Source of the DNA: JAWXBT01 sp964523015
GTDB taxonomy: Bacteria > Bdellovibrionota_C > UBA2361 > J135
Length of the DNA stretch: 36,850 nucleotides
Assembly: GCA_964523015.1 (NCBI GenBank)
Contig: CAZFXN010000028.1
Coordinates: forward strand, 1 to 36,850
Direction of reading: 5' to 3'
Position 1 is the first letter of the stretch; each line of letters begins with the position of its first letter. Below are positions 6,477 to 16,900 of the stretch, one piece after another. The notes below the pieces were generated by a model, which saw only the letters and a program-made list of their open reading frames with translations, ran no database searches and was not told where the DNA came from. The translations under genes and the position numbers were made by a program.

Positions 6477-8709
6477 GTTTCAGCAAGCGGGTCGTATCTT
6501 TACCTGTACTTATTCTAAATGTATTTTCTTATTAACCTTAACTTTACTCATAAACACTACAGTTTTTGCTACGCAATATGAGTATAATTTTCAGCCACCA
6601 GTACCAGCTGATTGTACTCAACCTAATGGGAATGGTGAGAATGGTAATGCAGGATATATTAATCATCTTACCTCTAAGTTTGATTCAGTAACTAATCTGT
6701 TTTCATGGACAGCTAACTTCTCCCCATGTGGAGATGCGATTCCTGACGGCTTTTGGCTAGTTGTTAATAGTGGTCCTAATCCAAAGGGACATTCTGGTGA
6801 GTTATCAATTATCTATTTTGATGCCTCAGATTTAAACGATCCAAAGATGACTGTTTACGCATATAACGGCAAAAATGCAGCAGATAGCTATAAGGATGGA
6901 TTAAAAAGACTAGCCGGAGACCAAGCGCCTGATCGAATTCTTTCTAGCTTAGTTGATCCAAGCTGGATCCATGAAATATCTGCGTCAAATGAACCTAATG
7001 GAACAAGAACCTTACATTTTAAAATTAATGCCTCAAGAATTATTCACCACAATCCAGCATACCCACATCCAACAGATCCTTGGTATGGAATTGGAATGGA
7101 TGATCTTATTGGTTATTGGTTTCATCCAACTTGGTTTACCAGAGCTGATTATTGTAGTGGTAGTGATGCAGATCCTGTTTGTCAAAATGTGTTTTCTGAA
7201 CAGAGTAGCCGAGGATTTTTAAAGAGATTTAACTGGGAAAAATCTGGTTGGTACGATAAAGAGAATCAGAATACTAATGAAGTTCCAGTCTGTATAACTA
7301 CAATTAATGGTGTTCGCCCTTCTGATGATGCTAATGAGGATCCTGCCTCGAAAGATGCAGCAGATAGAGCGTTGGCTGCTATTCATAATACAATTGAATC
7401 TGAAAAAGAGGATTCTAAACGTTGTACAAACGTTGAGATTGGTGATGAAGTAGAAGTTGTTTTTACTGGTACTGATGCCGATCACAGAGAATTAAAAGTA
7501 AATTATAGTGGTGTGCCAGATGGGGCTACAATGACAAATCGTCAGGGTAGACCAGTAAGTAATAATGATTATCTACCAGTACCTGCCCATGTGATCTTGA
7601 ATTGGACTCCTGATGAAAGAGATCAAGGTTCAAATCATAGAGTAAGAGTTAATTATAATGATCGGGCCGGAGCTGGAACAAGATGTAATGTAAATCTTTG
7701 TGTTCCAGAAAATCGACCACCTGTCTGTGATCTTCAAGCACTGAACCCAAATCCACAGTGTGGTGGAGTTGAGACAAATGTATTCTTTAATGGTAGTGGA
7801 TCGTTTGATCCTGAAGGACATCGCTTAGCGTTTGAGTGGACAACGACATGTGTTGATAACTATGGAGCACCAGAATTATTAATAGCGCGACCTCAATTAG
7901 GAGGTGCATTACTAACATTGATCCAACCTGGTAAAGGCATGAATGTTAGCTGTGAAGTTAAGTTAACTATAAGTGATGGGTACCTTAGATCCTCCTGTAC
8001 TGCGCCAGTTAACGTCAACGGATGCCAACTTGATTGTGCCGGTATGCCAAATGGTACTGCTACAGTTGATCAATGTGGTGTTTGTAACGGAACAAACGCA
8101 TGTCTTGACTGTACTGGGACACCATTTGGAACTCAAGTCGTAGACTCTTGTGGAGTCTGCGGTGGAACCAATGCCTGTCTAGATTGTCAAGGTGTGCCAA
8201 ACGGTGCTGCAATACTTGATGAGTGTGGAGTATGTAATGGCAATGGGACAAGTTGTGTTAGTTGTAATCAGACTGACATTACTTCCACCCAGTTACAACT
8301 TGATGGGGGCTCTTTAGCACAGAGAAATAAAGTATTTAAAGCTACTAAGCTCTTAATGAAAGCTGATAATAGCGCCCAAACTAAAGCGTTCGTTAAGCAA
8401 GCTCGTGAGAGAGCAGATGTGCTGCATATTGATAATTGGACACTTGTTTGGTCAATTCCTTCAATTCAGTCTAGCTGTTCAGGAACTCTTGCTTGTGCAA
8501 CCATTAGCAACGTACAAACAATTGATTCGTATCAGAGTAAATCTCTTGAACTAAGGGATTTAGGGATTGAGGCGATCAAGCGTTTACGTATTGCCTTAAA
8601 GAAAAATAATGCTAGGAAGAAATTCCTTAAGAGCATTAAGGCAGAGTACAAGCAGGCATTAGCAACTTCAGCTACTGTGCCAGCAACTAGCTCTCAATGT
8701 AACTTCTAA
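6475..8709 (+). CDS. Large secreted protein with PKD-like domain, three Cys-rich 25-residue repeats and novel C-terminal domain
   Basis: The 744-residue protein has an N-terminal hydrophobic signal segment ending near 'LLINTTVFA'. After a unique region of about 230 residues there is an Ig/He-PIG-like module ('FTGTDADHRELKVNYSG', 'VILNWTPDERDQGS') related to the one in the preceding gene. A PKD-like module ('NGSGSFDPEGHRLAFEW') follows, then three 25-residue repeats at residues 518-592 (pattern CLDC-G--NG----D-CGVC-G). From residue 597 to the end comes the same C-terminal domain as in the neighbouring secreted protein ('TDITSTQLQLDG', 'WTLVWSIPSIQ', 'CATISNVQ'). GGAG eight bases before the ATG supports this start, but a 12-bp hairpin covers the initiation region. 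An extracellular or surface structural role is inferred; no catalytic motif is visible. Confidence 0.87.
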   Translation: MFQQAGRIFTCTYSKCIFLLTLTLLINTTVFATQYEYNFQPPVPADCTQPNGNGENGNAGYINHLTSKFDSVTNLFSWTANFSPCGDAIPDGFWLVVNSGPNPKGHSGELSIIYFDASDLNDPKMTVYAYNGKNAADSYKDGLKRLAGDQAPDRILSSLVDPSWIHEISASNEPNGTRTLHFKINASRIIHHNPAYPHPTDPWYGIGMDDLIGYWFHPTWFTRADYCSGSDADPVCQNVFSEQSSRGFLKRFNWEKSGWYDKENQNTNEVPVCITTINGVRPSDDANEDPASKDAADRALAAIHNTIESEKEDSKRCTNVEIGDEVEVVFTGTDADHRELKVNYSGVPDGATMTNRQGRPVSNNDYLPVPAHVILNWTPDERDQGSNHRVRVNYNDRAGAGTRCNVNLCVPENRPPVCDLQALNPNPQCGGVETNVFFNGSGSFDPEGHRLAFEWTTTCVDNYGAPELLIARPQLGGALLTLIQPGKGMNVSCEVKLTISDGYLRSSCTAPVNVNGCQLDCAGMPNGTATVDQCGVCNGTNACLDCTGTPFGTQVVDSCGVCGGTNACLDCQGVPNGAAILDECGVCNGNGTSCVSCNQTDITSTQLQLDGGSLAQRNKVFKATKLLMKADNSAQTKAFVKQARERADVLHIDNWTLVWSIPSIQSSCSGTLACATISNVQTIDSYQSKSLELRDLGIEAIKRLRIALKKNNARKKFLKSIKAEYKQALATSATVPATSSQCNF
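8026..8250 (+). repeat. Three tandem 75-base units coding Cys-rich 25-residue repeats
   Basis: Within the second secreted gene, residues 518-542, 543-567 and 568-592 repeat with an exact 25-residue period. Each holds a (C/Q)LDC opening, a (P/F)NG-type turn, then D-x-CGVC-(N/G)-G. The four Cys per unit suggest disulfide-knotted or metal-binding stalk modules. The DNA copies have diverged while the Cys, Gly and Asp positions are kept, which suggests selection on the protein. Confidence 0.9.
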
Positions 8710-8733
8710 TATGAAGAGCATAGGCTTGCAACG

Positions 8734-8768
8734 AATAGGGAGGTATCAATTGATACCTCCCTATTTTT
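8734..8768 (+). terminator. Intrinsic terminator after the second secreted gene
   Basis: A near-perfect palindrome, AATAGGGAGGTATC with GATACCTCCCTATT around an AATT loop, spans 8734-8765 and runs into a T-tract (TTTTT, 8764-8768). It closes the secreted-protein region before the convergent minus-strand genes. Confidence 0.92.
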
Positions 8769-8873
8769 GCGTTTATCTATAAGAAATGATTAGTTTTTTA
8801 CCTTATAAAAGTTCTAGGAAAATGATAGTAACGTAAGATAACTCAGATAGAATAATTTTTTCATCTTTGAAAT

Positions 8874-9611
8874 CTAACTTTTTCTTGGTAAAAGGTTCAT
8901 AAAATCCTGAGCCTGAACAGGAATTTGTTGAATTCCGCCACTGAATAAAATATCCCTTGGAGAAACTACTCGATCATAAAATATAGCATTTGCTCTTTCG
9001 TCAGGACTGATAACAGCTCCTTCAAGAGAGATCCCTGCAAAGAATCCCTCAGTACGAGCATAAGAGTATATTCCTTTCAACTGTAGATTAGTACCTAACC
9101 CTGCAGTTCTACCCAGTGGCCCCGCAGCAACGCTAATATCTCCGCCGAGGGTTACATTTTTCTCTAACAAACTTTGGGCAGATTTCTCATCCATAAAAAA
9201 TAAAACAAGATCTGTTGATTGAGCCCCTATCTGCCAACCAAAACTACCTCCAGTCAGGGATACAAATCCAGGGGAGCTCCAGTTCTGAAAAACGTCTCGG
9301 CAGCTAACAATTCCCTCTCCATGTTTGCCTCCAAGAATGAATGCTGCTTTGATTAAATTTGGAATAACAGCAACACACCGGGCATTTTTCATAAGCTCTA
9401 CTGGGAGCTGCTGATCAGGGGACTGAATAAGAGTGCTGTAAACTTGGCCTGATGTTTTGATTCTATCTATCAGCGGAGCTTTATTTGCTGCGTTATATTC
9501 AGTTCCATAATCAAGAGATGCTCTAGTTGGATCTGTTGTTGTGTAACTATTATTAGTACAGCTGGTTAATAGAAAAAATCCCGATAAAAGAATCACTAAT
9601 TTAATTTTCAT
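8874..9611 (-). CDS. SYLF/YSC84-domain lipoprotein
   Basis: The 245-residue protein has a lipoprotein signal, 'MKIKLVILLSGFFLLTSC', with lipobox LTSC and Cys18 as the predicted acylation site. The rest is a SYLF (YSC84) domain: 'NARCVAVIPNLIKAAFILGG' followed by KHGEG, then 'SPGFVSLTGGSFGWQIGAQS' and 'VTLGGDISVAAGPLGRTAG'. SYLF domains bind phosphoinositides in eukaryotes; bacterial members are periplasmic or outer-membrane-attached lipoproteins of uncertain function. It sits 42 bases downstream of rmuC on the same strand and may be cotranscribed. GGAG lies four bases before the ATG. The domain is confident; the role is not known. Confidence 0.9.
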   Translation of the reverse strand: MKIKLVILLSGFFLLTSCTNNSYTTTDPTRASLDYGTEYNAANKAPLIDRIKTSGQVYSTLIQSPDQQLPVELMKNARCVAVIPNLIKAAFILGGKHGEGIVSCRDVFQNWSSPGFVSLTGGSFGWQIGAQSTDLVLFFMDEKSAQSLLEKNVTLGGDISVAAGPLGRTAGLGTNLQLKGIYSYARTEGFFAGISLEGAVISPDERANAIFYDRVVSPRDILFSGGIQQIPVQAQDFMNLLPRKS

Positions 9612-9653
9612 ACATCTCCTTGGTTTCGATTATTTAAACTTTACTATTAAAAA

Positions 9654-11054
9654 TTACTGCACATCAATCTGTTTCGTAGTTTCTTCAATAGGAGGGAGTT
9701 CAGATATCTCTTCAGTGCTCGCTACCCCGAGCTCTTTAAATTTTCTGACACTCACTAATACTCGAGTTTCAAGAGAGCTTACAGTTTTATTATAGGCGTC
9801 TATAGTTTTATCTATTCCCTTTTTAATATCAGCTACATGGCTAACTACGATCGATACACGCTCATATAGCTCCCGTCCTAATTTTGCCACTACTTCTGTA
9901 TTTTTTGCAAACTCATGCTCCCTCCACCCTTGTGAAACAGCTCTTAGTAATGCAATTAACGTCATTGGAGTTGCTAGTATGATATTCCTATCTGCTGCAA
10001 ACTCAATAATGCTTGGATCGTGTTCAAGCGCAGCGGTAAAAAATGGCTCACCGGGCAGAAAAAGTATTACAAACTCAGGGGATTTTTCAAATTGTTGCCA
10101 ATAGTTTTTCTGAGACAATCCCACAATCTGCTGCTTTACTTGTCGGGCATGATCTTTAAAAAGAGAGATTCTAATATCCTCATCACGGGCCTCAATAGCA
10201 TCAAGATATGCTTCAAGCGGAACTTTAGAGTCGATCACAATGTTTCGGTTACCTGGAAGTTTAATAATCATATCAGGTCTTAGTCTGCCGCTTTCAGTCA
10301 TGACCGATTCCTGTTCAACGAAATCGCAATATGGCAACATGTTGGCCAGCTCGACAACTCGCTTAAGCTGAACTTCTCCCCACCTACCTCTTACAATCGG
10401 TTTACGTAAGGCTTGTACTAAATTCTCAGTTTGATCTTTTAATAAAAGATTCGTCTGTGATAAAACTTTGACTTGCTCCGAAAGGGTAGCTTGAGAAGCT
10501 TGGCGAAATCTCTCTAGCTCCTCTAGTTTATTATCTACCTTACCAAGTGATTCCTTAATTGGTGTTACAAGCTCATGTATAGCCACGCCACGCTTATCGA
10601 GATCACTTTTGGCCCCTTCTTGGAATTTTTCAAGAGTAGCATTTGCTAGTTCTAAAAAGGACTGGTTGTTACTCTTTAGGGCATCAAGAGAGAGGGCTTT
10701 AAAGGCATCAGAGAACCGGGTGCTGAGATCCGTTAAGGAAGTAATTCGCTCCTCTTCACTAACTAAACGTTCGTTTAATTGCGATAGATTTTTTTCAAGT
10801 AGGGTATTATGTGTGCGAAGCTCCCTCTCTTGAAGCTCCTTTTCTGAAAGCTCAAGTTTTAACTGAGCAATGTTTTCTTCTCTATTATTTAACCGCTCTC
10901 GTAACCCAATTATCTCGGCTTTCTCTCCTGAGGAAGTTTGAGCAAGCTCTGCCTTAATTCTCTGCTTAAAATAAAGCCAGGCAATACTGAGTCCTGTAAC
11001 AAATCCGATAAAAATAGCGATTAGCAAAAAGGTAAAATCAGTAGTTGAAGTCAT
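9654..11054 (-). CDS. rmuC: DNA recombination protein RmuC
   Basis: RmuC limits inversion-type rearrangements and carries a PD-(D/E)XK-like nuclease fold. The 466-residue protein begins with one membrane helix ('FTFLLIAIFIGFVTGLSIAW') and a long Glu/Lys/Leu-rich coiled coil (about residues 35-125). The conserved core follows: 'LRKPIVRGRWGEVQLKRVVE', 'MIIKLPGNRNIVIDSKVPLE', 'KSPEFVILFLPGEPFF' and 'ILATPMTLIALLRAVSQGW'. This architecture and length are typical. It is divergent from the AddB-like gene, and the shared intergenic region has two short inverted repeats (11090-11146). Placement beside an AddAB-like pair makes a small DNA-repair cluster, although the strands differ. Confidence 0.95.
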   Translation of the reverse strand: MTSTTDFTFLLIAIFIGFVTGLSIAWLYFKQRIKAELAQTSSGEKAEIIGLRERLNNREENIAQLKLELSEKELQERELRTHNTLLEKNLSQLNERLVSEEERITSLTDLSTRFSDAFKALSLDALKSNNQSFLELANATLEKFQEGAKSDLDKRGVAIHELVTPIKESLGKVDNKLEELERFRQASQATLSEQVKVLSQTNLLLKDQTENLVQALRKPIVRGRWGEVQLKRVVELANMLPYCDFVEQESVMTESGRLRPDMIIKLPGNRNIVIDSKVPLEAYLDAIEARDEDIRISLFKDHARQVKQQIVGLSQKNYWQQFEKSPEFVILFLPGEPFFTAALEHDPSIIEFAADRNIILATPMTLIALLRAVSQGWREHEFAKNTEVVAKLGRELYERVSIVVSHVADIKKGIDKTIDAYNKTVSSLETRVLVSVRKFKELGVASTEEISELPPIEETTKQIDVQ

Positions 11055-11089
11055 TTAGCTCTATATCCGTTTTAGCTCTGCCTTGGATC

Positions 11090-11146
11090 TACATGAATAC
11101 CATGTATAGTAGCGGAGAATCTATATTTGTTTACACTCCTAGTGTA
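11090..11146. promoter_or_regulatory. Two inverted repeats between divergent rmuC and addB-like genes
   Basis: The 104-base divergent region holds TACATG-N5-CATGTA at 11090-11106 and TACACT-N3-AGTGTA at 11132-11146. Both are exact 6-bp inverted repeats and share the outer TACA/TGTA. They could be operators for one dimeric regulator acting on both promoters. This is a pattern observation only; neither sequence matches a site I know. Confidence 0.35.
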
Positions 11147-11158
11147 TAGAATTACTTT

Positions 11159-13987
11159 ATGACTGTACAACGAGAGTTTTTGGGCTGGGATCGGCCTATT
11201 CTACATACAACCGTTGAGTTTCTTGAAGATCTTTATCTTGCTGAGGGGCTATTTGATCTTTCTACAGTGGTAATTGCCCTGCCGGGAGGGAGAGCTTCTA
11301 GAAGATTACTTGAGTTATTAGTTACTAGATCTAAAGAGCTTCGCTTACCACTTTTGCCACCTACTATTATAACTACCGGTCAGATACCGGAGTTTTTTGT
11401 ACCATCATTTACTTCCCCATTTACTTCATCATCAGCTTTTTCCTCTGCTCCAATAGTTAAGGATATAGGGAGAGCTTTTCTATTTGCATCTGTACTACAG
11501 TCATACGATCCAAACACTCTTGCCCCCCTTTTTCCTAATCCACAAAAACGGAAAGATTATCTCTATTGGCATGAGCTTGGTCTCTATCTCGATCGCATCT
11601 ATGTTGAGCTTAAAGGGGCAAGATTAACATTTACAACTTTACAAAGTTTAATAGATCTTCCCTCACTTTTAGAGAGATGGCGAATTATTGAGGAACTTTT
11701 TACTCTTTATGAAAAGAAGCTTTCTGAGTTGGGCTTAACAGATCGGCACTTAGCTAGAGAGGTAGCTCTGACAGAAGAGAAAGTCTCTTTTACAAAGCAT
11801 CTTTATCTTGTTTCTAATGTAGACCTTAACAATATTACCAAAGAATTCTTAGGCAGAAATGAATTAAAGGATAAATTAAAGGATGAATTAAAAATTGTGA
11901 GCTTAATCGCAGCTCCAGAATCTAAAGCCGGAGATTTTGATCAATTTGGCTGTATTATTAAAGAAGGTTGGCTAACAGAAGAGCTACTTATTGATAACAA
12001 ATGTATCACCCTTTGCGCTAGTTCAGCAGAAGAGGGGGAAGCTGTTTTAGAAAGAATTAACTCCCTTAAAAATATTTCAGCGTATGATCTCTCTATAGGG
12101 TTAGGGAATGAGTCACTCGCTCCTTACATAGTAGAGAGTCTAATTAGTAAAGGAGTAAAAACAAGATCTGCTGTAGGATTACCAGTTTCAAAAACACCGA
12201 TATTAAAACTCTTTAGTGGAATCAATAAATTTTTAAATACCTTAGAGTATACTGATTTTGCCTCACTTCTACGACATGAAGAGTTTTCCTGTTGGCTTAC
12301 TAAGGATCTAGTACCTACACTACCTACACCTATTACTTATAGCACTCTTATCTCAATCTCCGATCTGTATCAGAATAAGTATCTTCAAGCAAAAACTGAA
12401 TCAAAACTTTTTGGAGATGATGATGATGAGGATGCAACTGTAATCAATTCAGCCTTTCAAAAATTTACATTATTAATAGCCCCCTTAAAGACGCAAAATA
12501 GATCCATTGAAGAAACAAAAGAGGCTATATATGAAATCATTACCCAAATCTTTGGAGCAAAGGAACTCTTTAGAGGGGACAAGCAGGATCTGGCAACTAT
12601 ACAAACATGCGAGCTTATAGAGAATAAATTTGTTGATTTAGAAGAGTGTCTTTTATTTTCAAAACAACCACTGAGTGGATCCGAAGTTTTAAGTATCCTA
12701 CTAGCTCAGATAGTGAATGAAAACTTAACTCCTGAATCTGAGCCAGATGCCATTGAATTACTAGGATGGCTTGAATTAGTTACTGATGATGCGCCTAACT
12801 TAATCATTACTGGATTTAATGAAGGATATGTTCCTCAATCTATGAACGAGGACCCACTCTTACCAGATGGATTAAGAAAACGAGCTGGTCTTTTATGTAA
12901 CGATCAGAGATATGGCAGAGATGTCTATGCGTTAAGTACAATGCTTAATAATAGAGCAAGCCTTTCGCTGGTTCTATCAAGCAATGATCCCTCAGGAATC
13001 ATGCTCTCCCCAAGTCGGTTACTACTTACCTGTAAAGAGGAGGATCTTCCTCAAAGAATTTTAAATCTCTTAGATCATGGTAAAAGATATCGTCATAATC
13101 AACTTTCAAAAGATAGGAATCTGATTGATGTATTAATACCAAATATCAAATCAGAGATCGCCTCCCTTAAAGTCACATCATTTAAGGATTACATTCATTG
13201 TCCCTTCCGATTTTATTTACAACACATTCTTAAATTAAGGTCTGTTGATGATTTTCAATATGAGCTGGATCCTCTCATTTTTGGCACCTTAGCACATAGT
13301 GTTCTCTCAGATTTTGCTAAGAGCGAGTTTGTCGAATCGAAAAACAAAAATGAAATTTCAAAATATCTACTTAATCTACTTGATGCTTATTTTAAGAGAT
13401 CATTTGGTGATAATGCTTACCCAGCTCTCTATATTCAAAGAGAGCTATTAAAGGAGAGATTGAGTGCTTTTGCTGAATGCCAAGCTGAAAGAAGATCGCA
13501 AGGTTGGATAATTAAGCATTCTGAATTCGCGATCACTGATTTCAAACTTCCCTTAGCAAATGGTCAGGCAATCTCATTAACAGGGAGAATTGATCGAATT
13601 GATTTCAATAAGGAGCTTAATCGCTGGGCAGTAATTGATTACAAAACTAGCTCTGATGCTAAGACTCCGGAAAATACACATCTGCATAAGGCTAAAGGAT
13701 GGATCGATTTACAATTGCCGCTTTACTATTATTTTGCAAAATCACTCTGTATGACTGAAGAGATCGAACTCGGATACTGTAATTTGCCGAGTGGATCAGA
13801 GGATACTGATTTTAAGTTTGCTAAATGGGGCCAGGAAGAGTTAGCCGAGGCATATGCTTTAGCCTCAAGTATAGGAGAGAAAATTGTAGATAATAAGTTT
13901 TGGCCTCCCGCTGTGATAGATGGTGGGGAGTTTGATGACTTTAGGCACATTACAAAAGAGTTACTAAAAAATGAGGCCAGAGCATGA
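11159..13987 (+). CDS. AddB-like PD-(D/E)XK exonuclease with degenerate helicase domain
   Basis: Partner subunit of an AddAB/RexAB-type double-strand-break processing complex. The 942-residue protein starts with 'VIALPGGRASRRLLELLV', where an AddB Walker A motif would be expected, but GKT is missing, so ATP binding is probably lost. The C-terminal third carries a complete nuclease site: 'IHCPFRFYLQHILKL', 'FGTLAHSVL' (His713), GRIDRID (Asp812) and DYKTS (Asp827, Lys829), then 'DLQLPLYYYFAKSL'. AddB proteins often hold an iron-sulfur cluster using one Cys before and three after the nuclease core; only the first (HCPF) is clear here, so the cluster may be absent. It overlaps the helicase gene by four bases (ATGA), which indicates translational coupling. 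No clear ribosome-binding site precedes 11159. Confidence 0.87.
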   Translation: MTVQREFLGWDRPILHTTVEFLEDLYLAEGLFDLSTVVIALPGGRASRRLLELLVTRSKELRLPLLPPTIITTGQIPEFFVPSFTSPFTSSSAFSSAPIVKDIGRAFLFASVLQSYDPNTLAPLFPNPQKRKDYLYWHELGLYLDRIYVELKGARLTFTTLQSLIDLPSLLERWRIIEELFTLYEKKLSELGLTDRHLAREVALTEEKVSFTKHLYLVSNVDLNNITKEFLGRNELKDKLKDELKIVSLIAAPESKAGDFDQFGCIIKEGWLTEELLIDNKCITLCASSAEEGEAVLERINSLKNISAYDLSIGLGNESLAPYIVESLISKGVKTRSAVGLPVSKTPILKLFSGINKFLNTLEYTDFASLLRHEEFSCWLTKDLVPTLPTPITYSTLISISDLYQNKYLQAKTESKLFGDDDDEDATVINSAFQKFTLLIAPLKTQNRSIEETKEAIYEIITQIFGAKELFRGDKQDLATIQTCELIENKFVDLEECLLFSKQPLSGSEVLSILLAQIVNENLTPESEPDAIELLGWLELVTDDAPNLIITGFNEGYVPQSMNEDPLLPDGLRKRAGLLCNDQRYGRDVYALSTMLNNRASLSLVLSSNDPSGIMLSPSRLLLTCKEEDLPQRILNLLDHGKRYRHNQLSKDRNLIDVLIPNIKSEIASLKVTSFKDYIHCPFRFYLQHILKLRSVDDFQYELDPLIFGTLAHSVLSDFAKSEFVESKNKNEISKYLLNLLDAYFKRSFGDNAYPALYIQRELLKERLSAFAECQAERRSQGWIIKHSEFAITDFKLPLANGQAISLTGRIDRIDFNKELNRWAVIDYKTSSDAKTPENTHLHKAKGWIDLQLPLYYYFAKSLCMTEEIELGYCNLPSGSEDTDFKFAKWGQEELAEAYALASSIGEKIVDNKFWPPAVIDGGEFDDFRHITKELLKNEARA

Positions 13988-16900
13988 GTGCAACTGACGT
14001 ACAAAAGTATGATCCAGTAGTTATTAAAGCTAGTGCGGGCTCAGGGAAAACTCATGCAATCTCTAATCGATACATTTCACTACTTCTCGCAGGAGAAAAG
14101 CCGGAGAAGATATTAGCTACTACTTTTACTAGAAAAGCAGCTGGTGAGATTCGAGCCAGGGTAATTAAACGACTAGCTGAAGCTGCCTTATCAGAGGAAA
14201 AGCTAAATGAATTAAAAACCGGTTTAGAATTAAGCAAGCTAACAAAAAAAGATGTTTTGGTAGTGCTTAAAAGGCTCTCCCTTAATCTACACAGACTCAA
14301 TATCTCTACTCTTGATAGCTTTTTTATAAAAATAGCCAAAAGTTTTTGTCATGAGCTTGGCCTAACTCCCTTTTTTGCAGTCATTGAAGAATCAGAGCGT
14401 CATGAGGTGGTTAATAGTTCAATATTATTATTATGTAACTCTATTGGAGAGAGTGAATTTTCATTACTTCTTTCAAAGTTAAGTAGAAAAGATAGTGGTC
14501 GTAGAGTACATGATCTTTTATTAGAGGAAATGCCAGCCCTAAAAGAGTTAGTTTTAAGATCAAACTCAGATGCCTGGAAGTGGCTACAGCCTGACAGAGA
14601 GATTGCTTTAGAAAATATTAAAGATTTGGTGATTGAATTAAGAACAGTTCCGCCAGAAACTAACAAAGACGGAACACCAAATAAAAACTGGGTTACTGCA
14701 TTAGAGGATCTGTGCCGATTAACTCAGGAAGAGAACTGGAAAATTCTAATTAATAAAGGATTGTTAAAAGCCTTTTTAGAAAAAACAAATAAGTATTACT
14801 CAAAATCATTCTCCTCAAAACTTACAGAATTACTCGGTAAGGTTGCTGATCTAGCAAGAACTCAATATATCATTCAACTTGATGAACGCCTTCAGGCTGC
14901 CTATGGATTAGGCCAGGAATACTCTAGGCAGCACAGCTCACTCTCTCTTAGATCCCAACAGATTACCTTTAGTGATGTTAAAAACTTACTCCGAGAAGCC
15001 TCTTTTATTGGAGCACTTGAAGAGATATATTTTCGTATCGACACTCAGATTTCTCACCTTTTATTAGATGAATTTCAAGATACTTCTGATTCGGAATGGA
15101 AAGTCATTGAGCCTATTGTTGATGAAATTTTATCTAAAGCTGAAAGTGAGCAGTCTTTTTTCTGCGTTGGCGATACCAAGCAAGCAATTTATGGATGGAG
15201 GGGAGGGGTTGCTGAAATCTTTGATACCCTCACTAATAGATGGGAACATCTCAAACAGGAATCCCTTAAGACTAGTTACAGAAGTAGCCCAGAGGTTATC
15301 TCTTTTGTTAACTTACTTTTTAGAACGATATCGAATTTAAATATTCTCACCCCATACTTTGATACAGTAAAAGTATGGCAAGATAATTTCTTAGAGCATT
15401 CAACAACAAAGAATCATCTTAAAGGACATGTTAAATTCTTTAACGTTCCTCTTTTGGATGAAGAAGATGTTTTTACTCCTGTGATATCTTTTATTGAAGA
15501 TCTACTTTCTAAAGAAATCTATAGTGAGATCTCTGTATTAGTTAGATCTCATAAATCAATTGCCAAAATTGTACGTGGGTTAAATGATCGCGGCATTGCA
15601 GCAAGTGAGGAGGGCGGAAATCCAGTTAATCATTCAATTGCAGTTACCTCGATACTCTCACTTTTAACTTTATTAGATCATCCTTCTGATACCGTAGCTT
15701 TATATCAGGTTATCTATTCTCCTATTGGAAAAGCTCTAGGGTTGTCATTTCATTCAGACGATAACCAGAGAAATTCTCTCTTACTAAAAGTTAGAAGAGA
15801 AATTTTAGAACAAGGATTAGGCCTGGTCCTTAATAAATGGGTCAATGAAATTAAGAATGATTATCCACTAAGCGATCACTCCTATCTTCATAAATTAGTA
15901 GAACTTGGATTTGAGTACGAAGGAAAGCTTGGATTGCGTTTTAGAGATTATATTCAATTTGTTTCAAGTAAAAAAGCTGAAAACACTAATGGTGCACCGA
16001 TTAAGGTAATGACGATACATCAATCTAAAGGATTAGAGTTTGATTGTGTTGTCTTACCTGATCTTGATTTTAGAATTATCGATCATACCAAAACCCCATC
16101 CTTTATTCCGTACAAAGAGGAACCACTAGGTGAGATCGTAAGGGTTGCACCAAGGACACCTCAGGGAGTTCGTAAGCTCATCCCTCAATTAGATGAAATT
16201 CAAAGTAGCTATGATAATGATGTACTAAAGGAGTCCTTAAGCCTTTTATACGTTGCTATTACTCGCGCAAAGAGGGGGCTATATATGTTTAGCGAATCAA
16301 CAACAACAAAAAGTGGATCAATACCGCTCTCTTATTCAAGTATCCTAAAGGAAGCTTTTAATGTTGAAAGCAGTAGTGAGGATGTAACTTCCTTTGAAAT
16401 AGGACAGGAACCTAATAAAAATGATAAAGGAGAAACCCTTAAATCTAGATCAGGTCAGGAGATAACTCCCCCTGTAGTTATCCCAGTACTTAAAAAAGGA
16501 GAGCAAAGTCGTGGAGCCCAAGTTGTCTTGCCTTCTCAGCTCTCTGGCAATGGAAAGGTCTCAATCAGTAGTATTTTTTCCTCAACCAGCCAAGCGGCTA
16601 AAAATAGAGGCTCGTTACTTCATAATATATTTGAAGAGCTTGAATGGCTTTCACCAGAGGAGGAATTTAATCTTTCAAATATTAAAAACTCGATGATGAG
16701 TAATCTTGAGGAGCAGGCGATGGCTGAAATTATGAGCACTATAAGAGAGGCTTTTGCTCACCCAAAGATCTTAGAGATCTTTACTCAGGCAAACTATGGA
16801 GAGAATCCAAAGCTATATAGGGAGCAGAGATTTGCCTATCTTCACGACGGTAAGATTATCAATGGAGCAATGGATCGGCTAACAATTAGTAATTTAAAGG

